50,241 nt of DNA from positions 1-50,241 of the forward strand of contig JAPORQ010000054.1 in NCBI GenBank assembly GCA_026710155.1, given 5' to 3'. Position 1 is the first letter of the stretch; each line of letters opens with the position of its first letter. A program made the translations under genes and the position numbers. Source of the DNA: Paracoccaceae bacterium (lineage in GTDB: Bacteria; Pseudomonadota; Alphaproteobacteria; Rhodobacterales; Rhodobacteraceae). The notes beneath the pieces were generated by a model. It ran no database searches, had not been told where the DNA came from, and saw only the letters and a list, made by a program, of their open reading frames with translations. Positions 1 through 9,080 of the stretch are shown here, in pieces.

Positions 1-20
1 GGGCAGATGCAGTTTGAATA

Positions 21-1022
21 TCATCCTGACAAAATGGTGGATTGATTGTCAAACCCTGTAGATTCAAATATGTAATCCCCAAAAGTTTTGCTCTCAGAGT
101 CCTCAATAGGTATCTTCTCTTGAAAGCAGGATATCGGACTGACGCTTGAGTCAAGCGCCGCCAATTCGTTTTCGAGCCTTTCGATGGTGCCTATGATTTC
201 ATTCCAACCTGGTTCCCATTTAAGGAAACCGGTAGCCCAACGTCCGTTTGCACCTACGAAATGGGCAAATGGGATCGCATCTTGATAAACTTTGATGCCA
301 GTAAATATTTTGGTGTCTGCGATCATAGCATAGGGTTGATCTTTGGTGCTTCTCGCTTCTTCGAAACTTTCCAGGATTTCGGGAATGCTGTTGCCGTTAA
401 TCTGTCGGGCTTTGAAACCGAATGCCTCCATCTTTTTCCGAACTGGTTCAACCGCCATAACATCCGATGTTTTACCAGTGGCCCCAAGATCGTTGTTGTC
501 AATGATCACAACAAAGTTGGACAATCTATAGTGAGCAGCAAACATAAAGGCTTCCCAAACACTACCTTCGTGAAGCTCTCCGTCGGACAATAAACAGATG
601 ATCCGCTTGTCTGATCCTTTCATGCGTTCACCAAGGGCAATTCCTGCCGCCTGAGAAACACCAGTTCCTAAAGAACCCGAGGTAATCTCGAACCCTCTTG
701 CGCCTTCAATTGGGCTTTGATCAATTGTTGATCCATCCGCACCCATTGTGCGTAATGCTTCCATTGAATAGATTCCCATTTCGACCATAGCTGCGAAATT
801 GATGATGGTGTCGTGACCGTTGGAATTGATGAAGCGGTCGTGATACCAACCGTCTCCATCAGAACGCATTTCATCAAAAAAGATGCAGGCTCCGACATCG
901 GCTAGGGCAACGCCTTGCCCGGCGTATCCGCCTCTTTGCATACAAATGTCGACAACATTTCGCCGTATTTTTGCAGCCCATAGTTCAAGTGTTTTGATGC
1001 GCTTGCCAGAGTTGCTGATCAT
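21..1022 (-). CDS. Transketolase, N-terminal (TPP-binding) subunit, copy A
   Basis: This encodes the thiamine-diphosphate-binding half of a split transketolase, which in the cytosol transfers two-carbon ketol units together with the C-terminal subunit encoded just upstream. The TPP motif is seen as SDGELHEGSVWEA followed about 20 residues later by IDNNDL; the usual GDG is SDG here. A conserved His lies in INSNGHD and the family signature is TSGSLGTGVSQAAG. The start is the ATG at 1022, which overlaps the stop of the upstream subunit (ATGA), rather than the longer frame reaching 1112; this gives 333 aa. The last 40 or so residues look poorly conserved. It is the closest relative in the window of the subunit at 17344-18189. 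Family is certain; the actual ketose substrate is unknown. Confidence 0.9.
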   Translation of the reverse strand: MISNSGKRIKTLELWAAKIRRNVVDICMQRGGYAGQGVALADVGACIFFDEMRSDGDGWYHDRFINSNGHDTIINFAAMVEMGIYSMEALRTMGADGSTIDQSPIEGARGFEITSGSLGTGVSQAAGIALGERMKGSDKRIICLLSDGELHEGSVWEAFMFAAHYRLSNFVVIIDNNDLGATGKTSDVMAVEPVRKKMEAFGFKARQINGNSIPEILESFEEARSTKDQPYAMIADTKIFTGIKVYQDAIPFAHFVGANGRWATGFLKWEPGWNEIIGTIERLENELAALDSSVSPISCFQEKIPIEDSESKTFGDYIFESTGFDNQSTILSG

Positions 1023-1966
1023 GCCTTTACCCCTGCAATACGCTTGGCCAAACCATCTGGGTCCAATGTAAAGTGTTTGCGGATGTGACCTATCGATCCT
1101 CCCGGTGCCCAACTATCCGGTACACCAATTCGAGTGATACGGGGCGCTCGACCGACTTTTGAAGTGATTTCGCATACAAGTCCACCCAAGCCGGTTGATA
1201 TTTGATGGTTTTCGATTGTGACGATTTCGTCGTGGGCAAAGCAGTAATCGATGATTTCCTGTTCATTCACAGGTTTGATCGTCGGAACATGCAAAAGTGA
1301 ATGATCAACACCTTGATCAGTCAGAATGTCAGATGCCTCAACTGCCCACTGGGAGGCATGGCCGCAAGAAATCACACCAATATAGCGTCCAGTGCGCAGC
1401 GGATAGGTTTTTCCAAGCTCAAACTTGAAGCTGGCAGGATCAAGCCATTTCGGAGTAGTACCACGATGTCCCCGCATATATACAAGGCCAGGCGTATCGC
1501 AGGCGATGTCTAACGCCTGATCAAAATCGGTGACATCCATGGGATCGATGACGGTGGCATGAGGAATCGCCCTAAGCATACCCAAATCTTCGGTCCCCTG
1601 ATGGTGAATGGGAGCCGGGCTTGATATGCCAGGCGTGAAGGCCAGGCATATCCCTGTATTTTTGCTGGTTCCCATACAGATCAGCATTTGGTCAAAACAA
1701 CGACGAGAGGCGTAGCTACCAAATGTGCTGGTTACCGGAATGAATCCAGCTTTGGCAAGCCCTGCTGCCACACCAACCTGGTTTTGTTCGGCCATACCGA
1801 CTTCAACATATTGGTTTGGTAAATCCTTGGTTACTTTGTAAAGATCACAATAATGCGCCAAGTCAGCGCTCATCATTATGACATTTTTGCGTCGGTTACA
1901 AAGGTCAAAACTAATATCATCAAACGCTGCTGGCACCATTTTGCGATGTTGAAGTTCCAACAACAT
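1019..1966 (-). CDS. Transketolase, C-terminal (pyrimidine-binding) subunit, copy A
   Basis: This 315-aa protein is the pyrimidine-binding and C-terminal half of a split transketolase, partner of the 21-1022 product. The catalytic Glu that activates TPP lies in VEVGMAEQNQVGVAAG, and HVPTIKPVN and VTIENHQ are typical of the last domain. The start is set at the ATG at 1966 (MLLELQH...), because the paralogue at 16376 begins the same way (MLLKG) and a GGGGGAA purine run precedes it; an upstream frame to 2044 overlaps the MDR gene and is not conserved. The two subunits are translationally coupled by an ATGA overlap. The gene order is C half first, as in copy C and opposite to copy B. Confidence 0.9.
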   Translation of the reverse strand: MLLELQHRKMVPAAFDDISFDLCNRRKNVIMMSADLAHYCDLYKVTKDLPNQYVEVGMAEQNQVGVAAGLAKAGFIPVTSTFGSYASRRCFDQMLICMGTSKNTGICLAFTPGISSPAPIHHQGTEDLGMLRAIPHATVIDPMDVTDFDQALDIACDTPGLVYMRGHRGTTPKWLDPASFKFELGKTYPLRTGRYIGVISCGHASQWAVEASDILTDQGVDHSLLHVPTIKPVNEQEIIDYCFAHDEIVTIENHQISTGLGGLVCEITSKVGRAPRITRIGVPDSWAPGGSIGHIRKHFTLDPDGLAKRIAGVKA

Positions 1967-1994
1967 CAACCCATTCCCCCTTCTGAATGAAGAA

Positions 1995-3011
1995 CTATTT
2001 CCCTGCAAAGCCACCCAAGACTGTTTTTCCGATGGCGGTCCCACTGGTTTGGTGCACCAAAGCAGCCCTGAGGTTTTCAGCGTTCAATGATCCATAGTTT
2101 TTGTTTGCGGTGGTAATTATCTCACCGGCATCAACCAAATCAGCCACACGCGACAGAAGTCTGTGTTGTGCAATCATGTCGTCAGACTTGTGCAATGATC
2201 GTGCGAACATGAATTCCCAACTGAAAGTAAGTGCCTTCATTTTCAAAGGGCCAATCACCACATTTTGTGGATCATCGATCATTGCTATGTGACCGCGTGG
2301 TTTGATCATTTCGATGATGGCGTCGAAATGATCATCGGTGTTAGTCAATGTTGCAACATATTTGGGCGCAATTCCTTGGCCAGACATCTCTTCAGCCAAA
2401 TTGTTGCGATGATTGACTACATGGTTTGCCCCCATCTTCTTGACCCATTCAATGGTGTCCGGTCGAGATGCAGAAGCAACTACGGTCAGTTGGGTGAGTT
2501 TTTTTGCAAGTTGAATAAGTATTGATCCCACTCCACCAGCACCTCCGATTATAAGCAAAGCTTCGCCTTTACCCCCTCCTTCTTGGACACGCAGGCTCTC
2601 AAAGAGCATTTCCCACGCTGTAATGCATGTTAGTGGTAAAGCCGCCGCCTCTGCAAAACCAATTGTGGTAGGCTTACGACCAACCAAACGCTCATCTACG
2701 CATTGTAATTCGGCATTGGAGCCATCTCGCGTAAATTCACCCGCGTACATGACTTCATCACCGGGCTTGAATATTGTCACGTCTGAGCCAACAGCTTGCA
2801 CCACACCAGAAGCGTCCCAACCCAGAATTCTTGGACTGCCCTCCGGCGGCGGCCTATTCGCACGAACCTTAAAATCAACAGGATTTACCGATATACCCCA
2901 AACCTCAACCAATAAATCATTTGGACCTGGTACTGGATCGGTAGTTTCAAATTCTACGACAGAACCAGCGGATGTCACTGGCCCCTGTTCTGAATATCCC
3001 AAAGCTTTCAT
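1995..3011 (-). CDS. Zinc-type alcohol dehydrogenase-like / quinone oxidoreductase family (MDR) protein
   Basis: A 338-aa medium-chain dehydrogenase/reductase. The GroES-like N-terminal half carries ISVNPVDFKVRAN and ILGWDASGVV. The Rossmann half carries IIGGAGGVGSILIQLA for NAD(P)H. The Cys cluster that binds structural zinc in classical alcohol dehydrogenases is absent, so it belongs with the zinc-independent quinone-oxidoreductase-like group that reduces quinones, enals or other activated carbonyls. It is followed after 28 bp by split transketolase A and preceded by a divergent HxlR regulator. That arrangement is common for HxlR-controlled reductases and suggests induction by an electrophile or by a pathway intermediate. 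The true substrate is unknown. Confidence 0.85.
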   Translation of the reverse strand: MKALGYSEQGPVTSAGSVVEFETTDPVPGPNDLLVEVWGISVNPVDFKVRANRPPPEGSPRILGWDASGVVQAVGSDVTIFKPGDEVMYAGEFTRDGSNAELQCVDERLVGRKPTTIGFAEAAALPLTCITAWEMLFESLRVQEGGGKGEALLIIGGAGGVGSILIQLAKKLTQLTVVASASRPDTIEWVKKMGANHVVNHRNNLAEEMSGQGIAPKYVATLTNTDDHFDAIIEMIKPRGHIAMIDDPQNVVIGPLKMKALTFSWEFMFARSLHKSDDMIAQHRLLSRVADLVDAGEIITTANKNYGSLNAENLRAALVHQTSGTAIGKTVLGGFAGK

Positions 3012-3045
3012 AATTATTTGTCCCTAATTTACTTGTTTATGGAAA

Positions 3046-3095
3046 ATTAAAAGGTTATATATATTCTGTCAAGTACCTACATTTTTGTAAGTAAT
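3046..3095 (-). promoter_or_regulatory. Divergent promoter with HxlR-type operator
   Basis: On the minus strand, a perfect -35 TTGACA (3072-3067) is followed 15 bp later by TTTAAT (3051-3046), facing the MDR gene. Overlapping the -35 side is an imperfect inverted repeat with arms GTACCTAC (3073-3080) and GTAAGTAA (3087-3094) around ATTTTT. Inverted GTAnnTAC-like sites next to a divergent reductase are the expected form of an HxlR/QorR-type operator. The repeat is seen directly; binding is inferred. Confidence 0.5.
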
Positions 3096-3115
3096 AGTAA
3101 TTTTGGAGATACACT

Positions 3116-3520
3116 ATGGTTCGAAAGTACAATTGGAGGACTGGTTGTGACGTTGAAGCCACTTTGTCTGTCATCGGCGGACGCTGGAAACCTATATTGG
3201 TTTGTCGGTTATTATCTGGACGGAAGCGATTTGGTGAACTCTGCCGTCTTGCCCCCAATGCAACCGAACGTATGATCACTTTGCAATTGAGGGAGCTTGA
3301 AGCAGACGGAATAATATCAAGGCACGTCCATGCCGAAGTGCCCCCTCGGGTTGAATATGAAGTTACCGAATATGGCAGAAGTCTTCAACCGATTATTGAG
3401 ACGATGCAGATTTGGGGAAGCGAATTTAAGGCTCGGAAAACAGCTGAAGAAGCAGTCAAATTAGCAACATCGAAGGCCGAAACCGACTTCAGGTACAATC
3501 AAAAAGCTGCAACTGGATAA
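3116..3520 (+). CDS. HxlR-family winged-helix transcriptional regulator
   Basis: A 134-aa HxlR/MarR-like DNA-binding protein. The HxlR signature is GCDVEATLSVIGGRWKPIL, followed by RFGELCRLAPNATERMITLQLRELE-like helix-turn-helix residues split over positions about 40-65 and a wing ending VEYEVTEYG. Cys11 occupies the place of the conserved N-terminal Cys used as a redox or electrophile sensor in YodB and QorR. It is divergently transcribed from the MDR gene with an operator-like inverted repeat between them, and it reads toward an SDR gene 23 bp downstream. Likely role: repressor of the MDR-transketolase unit, possibly also of itself and the SDR. Confidence 0.9.
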   Translation: MVRKYNWRTGCDVEATLSVIGGRWKPILVCRLLSGRKRFGELCRLAPNATERMITLQLRELEADGIISRHVHAEVPPRVEYEVTEYGRSLQPIIETMQIWGSEFKARKTAEEAVKLATSKAETDFRYNQKAATG

Positions 3521-3543
3521 TATCATGCAATCGGATTAGATGA

Positions 3544-4311
3544 GTGACAAGACCACTAGAAAACAAGATCGCGATAGTCGCTGGTGCGACTGGTGGAATT
3601 GGCGTAGCGACCGTTGAACGTCTCTTGGCGGATGGTGCAACTGTTATTGCATCAGGCCGCAACCAAAAACGGTTGGATGAACTAACTGAATTGAGCCACC
3701 GCGTCGTTGGGCATCAATTTGATGTTTCGATTGAAAATGAAGCTCGCGAACTTGTCGAAAGGGTAATGAGGGATTTCGGTCGACTAGACCTACTTTTCAA
3801 TGGTGCGGGTATCGTCGGGGAAAGCAATCTGATCGAGGATCAGTCGCTTGAGAATTTCGAAAATGTCATGTTAATCAATGTCACAGGTACTTTTCTGATG
3901 ATGAAATATGCGATCCCTGCTATGCGGAAAAGTGGTGGCGGTTCAATCATAAACGTGTCTTCTGCTGCTGGCGTCCAAGGTGGACGAGTAACAATGCCTG
4001 TCTATTGCGCAAGTAAACATGCCGTGATCGGGCTGACTCGCGTCGGAGCAAAAGCTCATGCGAGTGAAGGGATCAGGATTAACGTTATTGTACCGGGCCA
4101 GATTGACACCGATATGCTCGCGTCAGTTGAAGCAGATGCCTCTGACGGTGATCCGTTTGAGGCACGAAAGAAAGTGATCGCCGCAATCCCGGCAGGTCGC
4201 TATGGCGACACTAGCGAGGTGGCTGCTTTAGTTGCGTTCCTATGCCGAGACGACGTCAATTTCATAAATGGAAGTATATATTCTATCGATGGAGCATTCA
4301 CACCATTCTGA
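3544..4311 (+). CDS. Short-chain dehydrogenase/reductase (SDR), first
   Basis: A 255-aa classical SDR oxidising an alcohol or reducing a ketone with NAD(P). The cofactor motif is GATGGIG near residue 15, with NGAG near residue 88. The catalytic Ser is in NVSSAAG and the Tyr-Lys pair in YCASK; the C-terminal segment INGSIYSIDGAF is typical. The frame opens directly after a stop codon (TGA at 3541), so the start is the GTG at 3544 or later. It lies co-directionally 23 bp after the HxlR gene. The substrate is not predictable; context suggests a sugar or polyol acid feeding a transketolase. Confidence 0.88.
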   Translation: MTRPLENKIAIVAGATGGIGVATVERLLADGATVIASGRNQKRLDELTELSHRVVGHQFDVSIENEARELVERVMRDFGRLDLLFNGAGIVGESNLIEDQSLENFENVMLINVTGTFLMMKYAIPAMRKSGGGSIINVSSAAGVQGGRVTMPVYCASKHAVIGLTRVGAKAHASEGIRINVIVPGQIDTDMLASVEADASDGDPFEARKKVIAAIPAGRYGDTSEVAALVAFLCRDDVNFINGSIYSIDGAFTPF

Positions 4312-4339
4312 TCAGTACTCAAACAATGGGGATTAATTT

Positions 4340-4652
4340 ATGTCGCATTTCGAAGTCTGACAGTATCGGGTTTGTCACGGCAAAATGGCCGAATGGATCG
4401 AGTTTATTGAAACCAAGGTTGTCTAATTCATGGTAGCACGAGGCACGGTAATTACCGCTATGTTCCAAGGTGAAGAAGATGAACGCATGTAACTTTGGGG
4501 ATGAAGCGCACCCGGAGCAATTATACGCTGCAGTCTATGAAAAAGAAGAAGGGCAGACTAATTTCAAACTTACGGTCAGACAACTTGTAGATGCTGATAA
4601 AACTGTCGGGGGGGGGCGTGTGACCGGTACTCCATATTCACGAATGCGATGA
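4340..4652 (+). pseudogene. Broken NIPSNAP-family gene
   Basis: This is a decayed gene between two SDRs. The first reading frame starts at the ATG at 4340 (MSHFEV), hits TGA at 4358, then continues as QYRVCHGKMAEWIEFIETK to a TAA at 4424, then FMVARGTVITAMFQGEEDERM. After a frameshift near 4490 the other frame gives GDEAHPEQLYAAVYEKEE and later VTGTPYSRMR, ending at TGA 4650-4652. The combined pattern resembles NIPSNAP ferredoxin-like (dimeric alpha/beta-barrel) proteins, which commonly sit with SDRs in catabolic clusters. There are at least two internal stops, one frameshift and a run of nine G at 4608-4616. The family call is by eye. Confidence 0.6.
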
Positions 4653-4688
4653 GCAAACTACCTTCATGAAAAACTAAAAGGAAATCAA

Positions 4689-5450
4689 ATGGATCTTAAA
4701 CTCAAAGGCAAGAACGCGGCTGTTGTCGGCGCAACTCGTGGCATCGGTCGTGCCATCGCAGGAATGCTGTCCTCAGAAGGATGCAATGTTTCAATCTGTG
4801 CACGAACTGAAATCTCAGTTTCTACTGTAGTCAAAGAACTAAGTACCGAGGGTGTACAAGCCATGGGGACAACACTTGATGTGTCCGACAGCGAATCTCA
4901 AACTCGATGGATCAATGAAACAGCAGAAAAATTCGGTGGACTTGATATCTTCATTGCAAACGCGAGTGCAATGAATCTTGGTGTTGATAATGAGGCATGG
5001 CAACAGAGTTTTGAAATTGACATGATGGCGACTTTCATCGGAGCTGAGGCTGCAACACCACATCTTAAAAACTCAGACGCTGGGGCTATGGTATTTATCT
5101 CGTCCATCGCTGCACTCCATACTCCTGGTGGGCCCAAACCTTATGGTGCTATGAAGGCAGCAGTGATCAACTACGCCAAAGGAATGGCAAGGTCATTGGC
5201 TCCTGAAGGTATTCGGGTAAACTCAGTTTCACCGGGAAACATTTACTTTGAAGATGGTGTGTGGGGACAAACCGAAAAATCCAACCCAGAGTTTTTTAAG
5301 AGCCAAATTACTGCGAACCCGATGGGACGCATGGGTCGTCCAGATGAAGTTGCCTCGGCTGTAGTGTTTCTCGCCAGCCCTGCTTCAAGTTTTGTTTCTG
5401 GTACAAACCTTGTCGTGGATGGCGCGTTGACGCTTGGGGTGCAATATTGA
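4689..5450 (+). CDS. Short-chain dehydrogenase/reductase (SDR), second
   Basis: A 253-aa SDR with GATRGIGRAIA for the dinucleotide, an ANAS segment in place of the usual NNAG, a catalytic Ser in FISSIAA, and Tyr-Lys in YGAMKAA. It ends FVSGTNLVVDGALTLG as typical of the family. Translation starts at the ATG at 4689 with AAAGGAAA about 6 bases upstream. It is most like 3-oxoacyl-ACP-reductase-type or sugar-alcohol-type SDRs, a class that does not reveal a substrate. It is the last intact gene of the HxlR-side unit, and a 730-bp gap follows. Confidence 0.88.
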   Translation: MDLKLKGKNAAVVGATRGIGRAIAGMLSSEGCNVSICARTEISVSTVVKELSTEGVQAMGTTLDVSDSESQTRWINETAEKFGGLDIFIANASAMNLGVDNEAWQQSFEIDMMATFIGAEAATPHLKNSDAGAMVFISSIAALHTPGGPKPYGAMKAAVINYAKGMARSLAPEGIRVNSVSPGNIYFEDGVWGQTEKSNPEFFKSQITANPMGRMGRPDEVASAVVFLASPASSFVSGTNLVVDGALTLGVQY

Positions 5451-6183
5451 TGTTTTACCTAGATAAATGACATAGAGGTGCCTTGGACATGCTCAGTCAT
5501 CAATGAAGAAATTTGGTGGCATGCAGGTGAGGACCAAAAAACGCCGCAAACTATCAATTGCTCCCTGACAAGTGATATTGCTTCATAAAGTCGTGGAATG
5601 CACTAGCATTGGACTGGGACACCTCTGAAAATTGTTAAAATGCTATGAACTTTGTAGACGACATGTTTTTGGGATATCAAGGACCATCTTTGTGACTTAT
5701 CTGAGGGAAGTGACCCGCTGGAGAAATTATCGTTGTTGGTGGTTTTTGATATTTTTACCTTATTTTGATGCTGGTCGTGCCCAGTTCTGCTGGCTCCAAA
5801 GTCGGTCGCTGTGGCTTTGATCCACTCTTTAATTTCAAGGCTGGTTTTGCAGAGTCTTTATAGCCTCTGCCTAGCCCAAACAACTTGCATGGTACGCTAC
5901 CTTTTATCTTTGATGCACTTTGTGGATTAATGCCAGATATACGGTTCCGGATGAGAACAAATTGTGGTATTTCCATGCAATTCTTATTAAGGTGATTCTG
6001 GTAATGTGTTTGTACCTTTTACTGCCGTTCTAACAGGTGTTCAAACCTTACCTGATGATCACTTTTCGACTTTTTCCCTTAGTTCCAAACCTTGGCAAGA
6101 CCCAAAACATTCAGACTAGTAATGACTGTAACACACAAACCGTAAATGCAGGGAAAGTTTACACATTTATGTGGCATGCCATT
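5451..6183. other. 733-bp gap without a recognisable gene
   Basis: This stretch separates the plus-strand SDR from the convergent flavin monooxygenase gene. Reading all frames gives only short, stop-rich segments (for example about 60 residues on plus from 5632 and about 70 on minus from 5976), none recognisable. The composition resembles the AT-rich decayed sequence seen elsewhere in the window, so it may be the remains of a lost gene. I could not identify inverted terminal repeats or a clear terminator. Confidence 0.4.
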
Positions 6184-7821
6184 TCAGTCTGACAAAATCC
6201 AGCGTTTAGCCAGTTGCAGGGCCAGCAGACGTGAATAAAACCTTGCTTGGCTAAGATTGCCACCTGTCATCCATAAACCTTTTTGAGCGGTTTCTACCCA
6301 CATATTTCGCAATTCTCCGATCCAGGGACCAGGATCCCCCTTGGTGCCAGAACCATAGCCCCAGCAAGGACCCACACGCTTGGCCGTATCCTCATCAATC
6401 AATAAGGCAATCCAGTCGGTCATGTTCCCGTAACCTGTTGCATATATGATCGTTTCGGTTTCGATTTCCTCACCACTTGTCAAATGAACGGCATTCTTTG
6501 AAAGATGTCTTACACCATGTCCCGAGCGGATATCGATTCTGCCATCAATCACCATTTCAGTGCCACCTACATCAATGTAGTAACCGGAAGCTGTACGGCG
6601 GTATTTCATGCCGAGACCGGTTCCGTCCTCGGCAAAATCCAGGGTAAAACCGGTATCAGTTAACCGCTGATAAATACTCTTGCGGTCCCTGCGAATGCCA
6701 TCCCAAATGGCTCGATGTCTTGATTCCAAAAGGCGAAGGGGTACTGAGGCTTGCAGTATATCTGCCTTGTCAACAGTGATGCCTCCTGCCACAGCCTTGG
6801 CTGAATATAGTGATCCCAAAATCCTCTCACAATAATCCTGCCGGCCGACCACCAATGTTGAAGAGCGTTGAATCATGATTGGATGCGTTCCACTCAAGAC
6901 CAGATCAGAGGCTATATCATGAGCCGAGTTGTTGGCTCCAACAATGACAACGGGTTTGTCAGTATATCCCCTGAGATGCTTATAATCGCTGGAATGTAAC
7001 TGAGAACCAGCAAATATATCCTGTCCTTCAAACCTTGGAACTTTTTGAAAGCCTGAGATTCCAAGTGCCAACACCAAATGGGTGGGTTCCAACATTTCTG
7101 TCCTGCCATCCCTTCTGATTGCGGCATGCCAGCAACCCCGCAATTCATCATAACTAGCCCCGATCAGTACGGAACTGGTCCTGATGTTGAGTCCGAGTTC
7201 TTCAGCATAATCCTCCAACCAGTCAGCCATCATGTCTTTGGGAGTGAAGATTGGCCATCCCTTGGGAAATGGCTTGAAGGGCATGTGGTTGTACCAGACA
7301 GGATCATGTAACACCAGACTGTCATAACGCAATCGCCACTGATCTCCCACATGTGGATATCTGTCGATGATCTGGTATGGCACCCGGAGTTCTTGCAATT
7401 GGGCACCCAAAGCCAGCCCTGCCTGGCCTCCCCCTACAATTAGTACGAAAGGTGTGGTCTCTTGAGTCCCCCGATCGCTTTTGTGTGGCAAATCATTGAG
7501 CATGGTAAACAGTGTGGTGCACAGGCCATCTTGTAGATTTAGATACCCTCGTCCCAGCCCGTCCCTGGTTTGAAATCGAAAGAAACCTTCATTGTCTTCG
7601 GGCTTCCCTTCGAATTGTGCAGCCTCGAAGCCAGTTATTGCCCCATAATCAGAACCAAACTTTGCAATGTCTTTACGCCCCTCAATGGTTTGCAGACTCC
7701 AGCCAAAAGATAGATAATCCCGCCAGAATCCTCCTTCAATGAACAATTGGGAGATATCTGCCCCGTTTCCTGTGGCAACTATTTCTGCAAAACCAGCTAA
7801 CCAGTCAGCGGCATGTTTCAT
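6184..7821 (-). CDS. Flavin-containing monooxygenase-like oxidoreductase with NTF2-like N-terminus
   Basis: A 545-aa FAD/NAD(P)-dependent oxidoreductase of the group B monooxygenase/FMO type, oxygenating a soft nucleophile or carbonyl. Residues 1 to about 115 form a small SnoaL/NTF2-like segment (WRDYLSFGW, GLGRGYLNL). The FAD Rossmann motif VGGGQAGLALG follows near residue 130, an FMO fingerprint-like FAGSQLHSSDYK near 270-281, and the NADP motif VGANNSAHD near 294. The start is the ATG at 7821 (MKHAADW), because the frame farther upstream overlaps the preceding gene. It begins 4 bp after the enolase stop, so it is the last gene of a transketolase B-enolase-monooxygenase operon. The exact substrate is unknown. 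Confidence 0.85.
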   Translation of the reverse strand: MKHAADWLAGFAEIVATGNGADISQLFIEGGFWRDYLSFGWSLQTIEGRKDIAKFGSDYGAITGFEAAQFEGKPEDNEGFFRFQTRDGLGRGYLNLQDGLCTTLFTMLNDLPHKSDRGTQETTPFVLIVGGGQAGLALGAQLQELRVPYQIIDRYPHVGDQWRLRYDSLVLHDPVWYNHMPFKPFPKGWPIFTPKDMMADWLEDYAEELGLNIRTSSVLIGASYDELRGCWHAAIRRDGRTEMLEPTHLVLALGISGFQKVPRFEGQDIFAGSQLHSSDYKHLRGYTDKPVVIVGANNSAHDIASDLVLSGTHPIMIQRSSTLVVGRQDYCERILGSLYSAKAVAGGITVDKADILQASVPLRLLESRHRAIWDGIRRDRKSIYQRLTDTGFTLDFAEDGTGLGMKYRRTASGYYIDVGGTEMVIDGRIDIRSGHGVRHLSKNAVHLTSGEEIETETIIYATGYGNMTDWIALLIDEDTAKRVGPCWGYGSGTKGDPGPWIGELRNMWVETAQKGLWMTGGNLSQARFYSRLLALQLAKRWILSD

Positions 7822-7825
7822 GTTC

Positions 7826-8956
7826 TTAAATCTGATCTGCAAAGGTTGTGAGCATTCTGATAGTTGGTGGGTGCACCAGACCAGGGTCAGAAGGTAATTC
7901 GACTTGCCCCCCTTCAATGGCAATCACATCACCACAGAGCTCGGTACGTAAAGGGTTGTCGTTTACATCCACCTCGCAAGTGGAGCTCTTGCCCACGGCA
8001 GCACTTATTGACAAGGCAGCAACCTGACCCACGGCAGTTCCCATGAAATGCGGCCAGATTAATACATCCTCGGACACGGTTTGAGCCAGATCAAGTGCAC
8101 CAGAAACTCCACCCCATTTGGCTACATCCGGTTGGAGTACCTTAAGACCTGCTTGGGTCATGGTGAGGAAATCTTCAATTCCATAGATATTTTCCCCTGC
8201 TGCAAGTGGGATTATCGTAGCTTTTGCAAGCTCTTCCCAGTCCGAGAGAGGTGCATCGGCACGCAGTGCTTCCTCGGCAAAATAGGGCTCGTATTCCTCA
8301 ATATCCCTTAGTGCCACTTTTGCCTGTTCCAGCGTCCAGGATTGATTGCTGTCGACCATGATACTCGATCCATCAGGGGCCAATTTGGAGGCGTTTTCAA
8401 CAATATGTGCATTGCCATGCTCGACAAAACCAATCTTGAGCTTGAAATAGGTATGTCCCATTCCCGCATGGAGCGGAATCAGCCTTCCCAAGTCCTCGGC
8501 ATTGATGGAGGAGGCATAGGATTGTGCCCAGGAAGATGGAAGTCCCATGAAATCGGTAAAAGAAACACCCTTGTGGCGTAGTGTCAGATCCCAGAGTGCC
8601 ATATCAATCCCGGCCAGGATATGCTCGAACACTTGTGATTGGCCAATATGAAGAAAGAAAATGGCCAAGGAATTGCGCAATGCCTCTTGGACTTCGCGTG
8701 GGTCTGAGAAGCTAAAGCCCAGTAAATTGGTCTCAATTACATCCTCGACAATATTTGCCTTGTGGGTGTTGGCACGCGTTGGAAAATTTGCCCAGATTTC
8801 TCCCCAGCCATAACAACCTGAATTGTCTTCTATCTTGATCAGGAGGGCCGGACGGGTTGGCATGATTCCCAGTGCCATTTTGGGTGAGTTACCTCTCGAG
8901 GTACGGATTGGAAAGGTTTTGACCCCAGCAATTCTTATGGTGTCCTGGAAGTTCAT
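7826..8956 (-). CDS. Enolase-superfamily enzyme, mandelate racemase / muconate lactonizing family
   Basis: Enolase-superfamily enzymes abstract a proton alpha to a carboxylate, then dehydrate, racemise or cycloisomerise the substrate. With the ATG at 8956 as start (376 aa), the catalytic KxK is in YFKLKIG (about Lys172/Lys174). Metal ligands are Asp in MVDSNQSW (about 202), Glu in FAEEALR (about 228) and Glu in AAGENIYG (about 255). The base His is in IWPHFMG (about 303), which places it in the MR-like subgroup, where most members are sugar-acid dehydratases. An AGGTGAG run lies immediately before the chosen ATG; an upstream ATG at 8971 and a TTG at 9070 are alternatives. Sugar-acid dehydration would feed keto acids to neighbouring enzymes; that is inference. 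Confidence 0.85.
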   Translation of the reverse strand: MNFQDTIRIAGVKTFPIRTSRGNSPKMALGIMPTRPALLIKIEDNSGCYGWGEIWANFPTRANTHKANIVEDVIETNLLGFSFSDPREVQEALRNSLAIFFLHIGQSQVFEHILAGIDMALWDLTLRHKGVSFTDFMGLPSSWAQSYASSINAEDLGRLIPLHAGMGHTYFKLKIGFVEHGNAHIVENASKLAPDGSSIMVDSNQSWTLEQAKVALRDIEEYEPYFAEEALRADAPLSDWEELAKATIIPLAAGENIYGIEDFLTMTQAGLKVLQPDVAKWGGVSGALDLAQTVSEDVLIWPHFMGTAVGQVAALSISAAVGKSSTCEVDVNDNPLRTELCGDVIAIEGGQVELPSDPGLVHPPTIRMLTTFADQI

Positions 8957-9080
8957 CTCACCTGACAACATAGGCAAAATGTTTGGGGTTGAAATCAACA
9001 GCCCTTGATCCTGCTGAATAGAAACGAATGCCTGATTGCTCGAATGGACTAGCAAGAGTGAAGGAGTCAAAACCCACGAT

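Noticed and set aside
5451-6183. Insertion-sequence remnant in the gap after the second SDR
   Set aside because: No terminal inverted repeats, target duplications or transposase motifs could be recognised in the short open frames.
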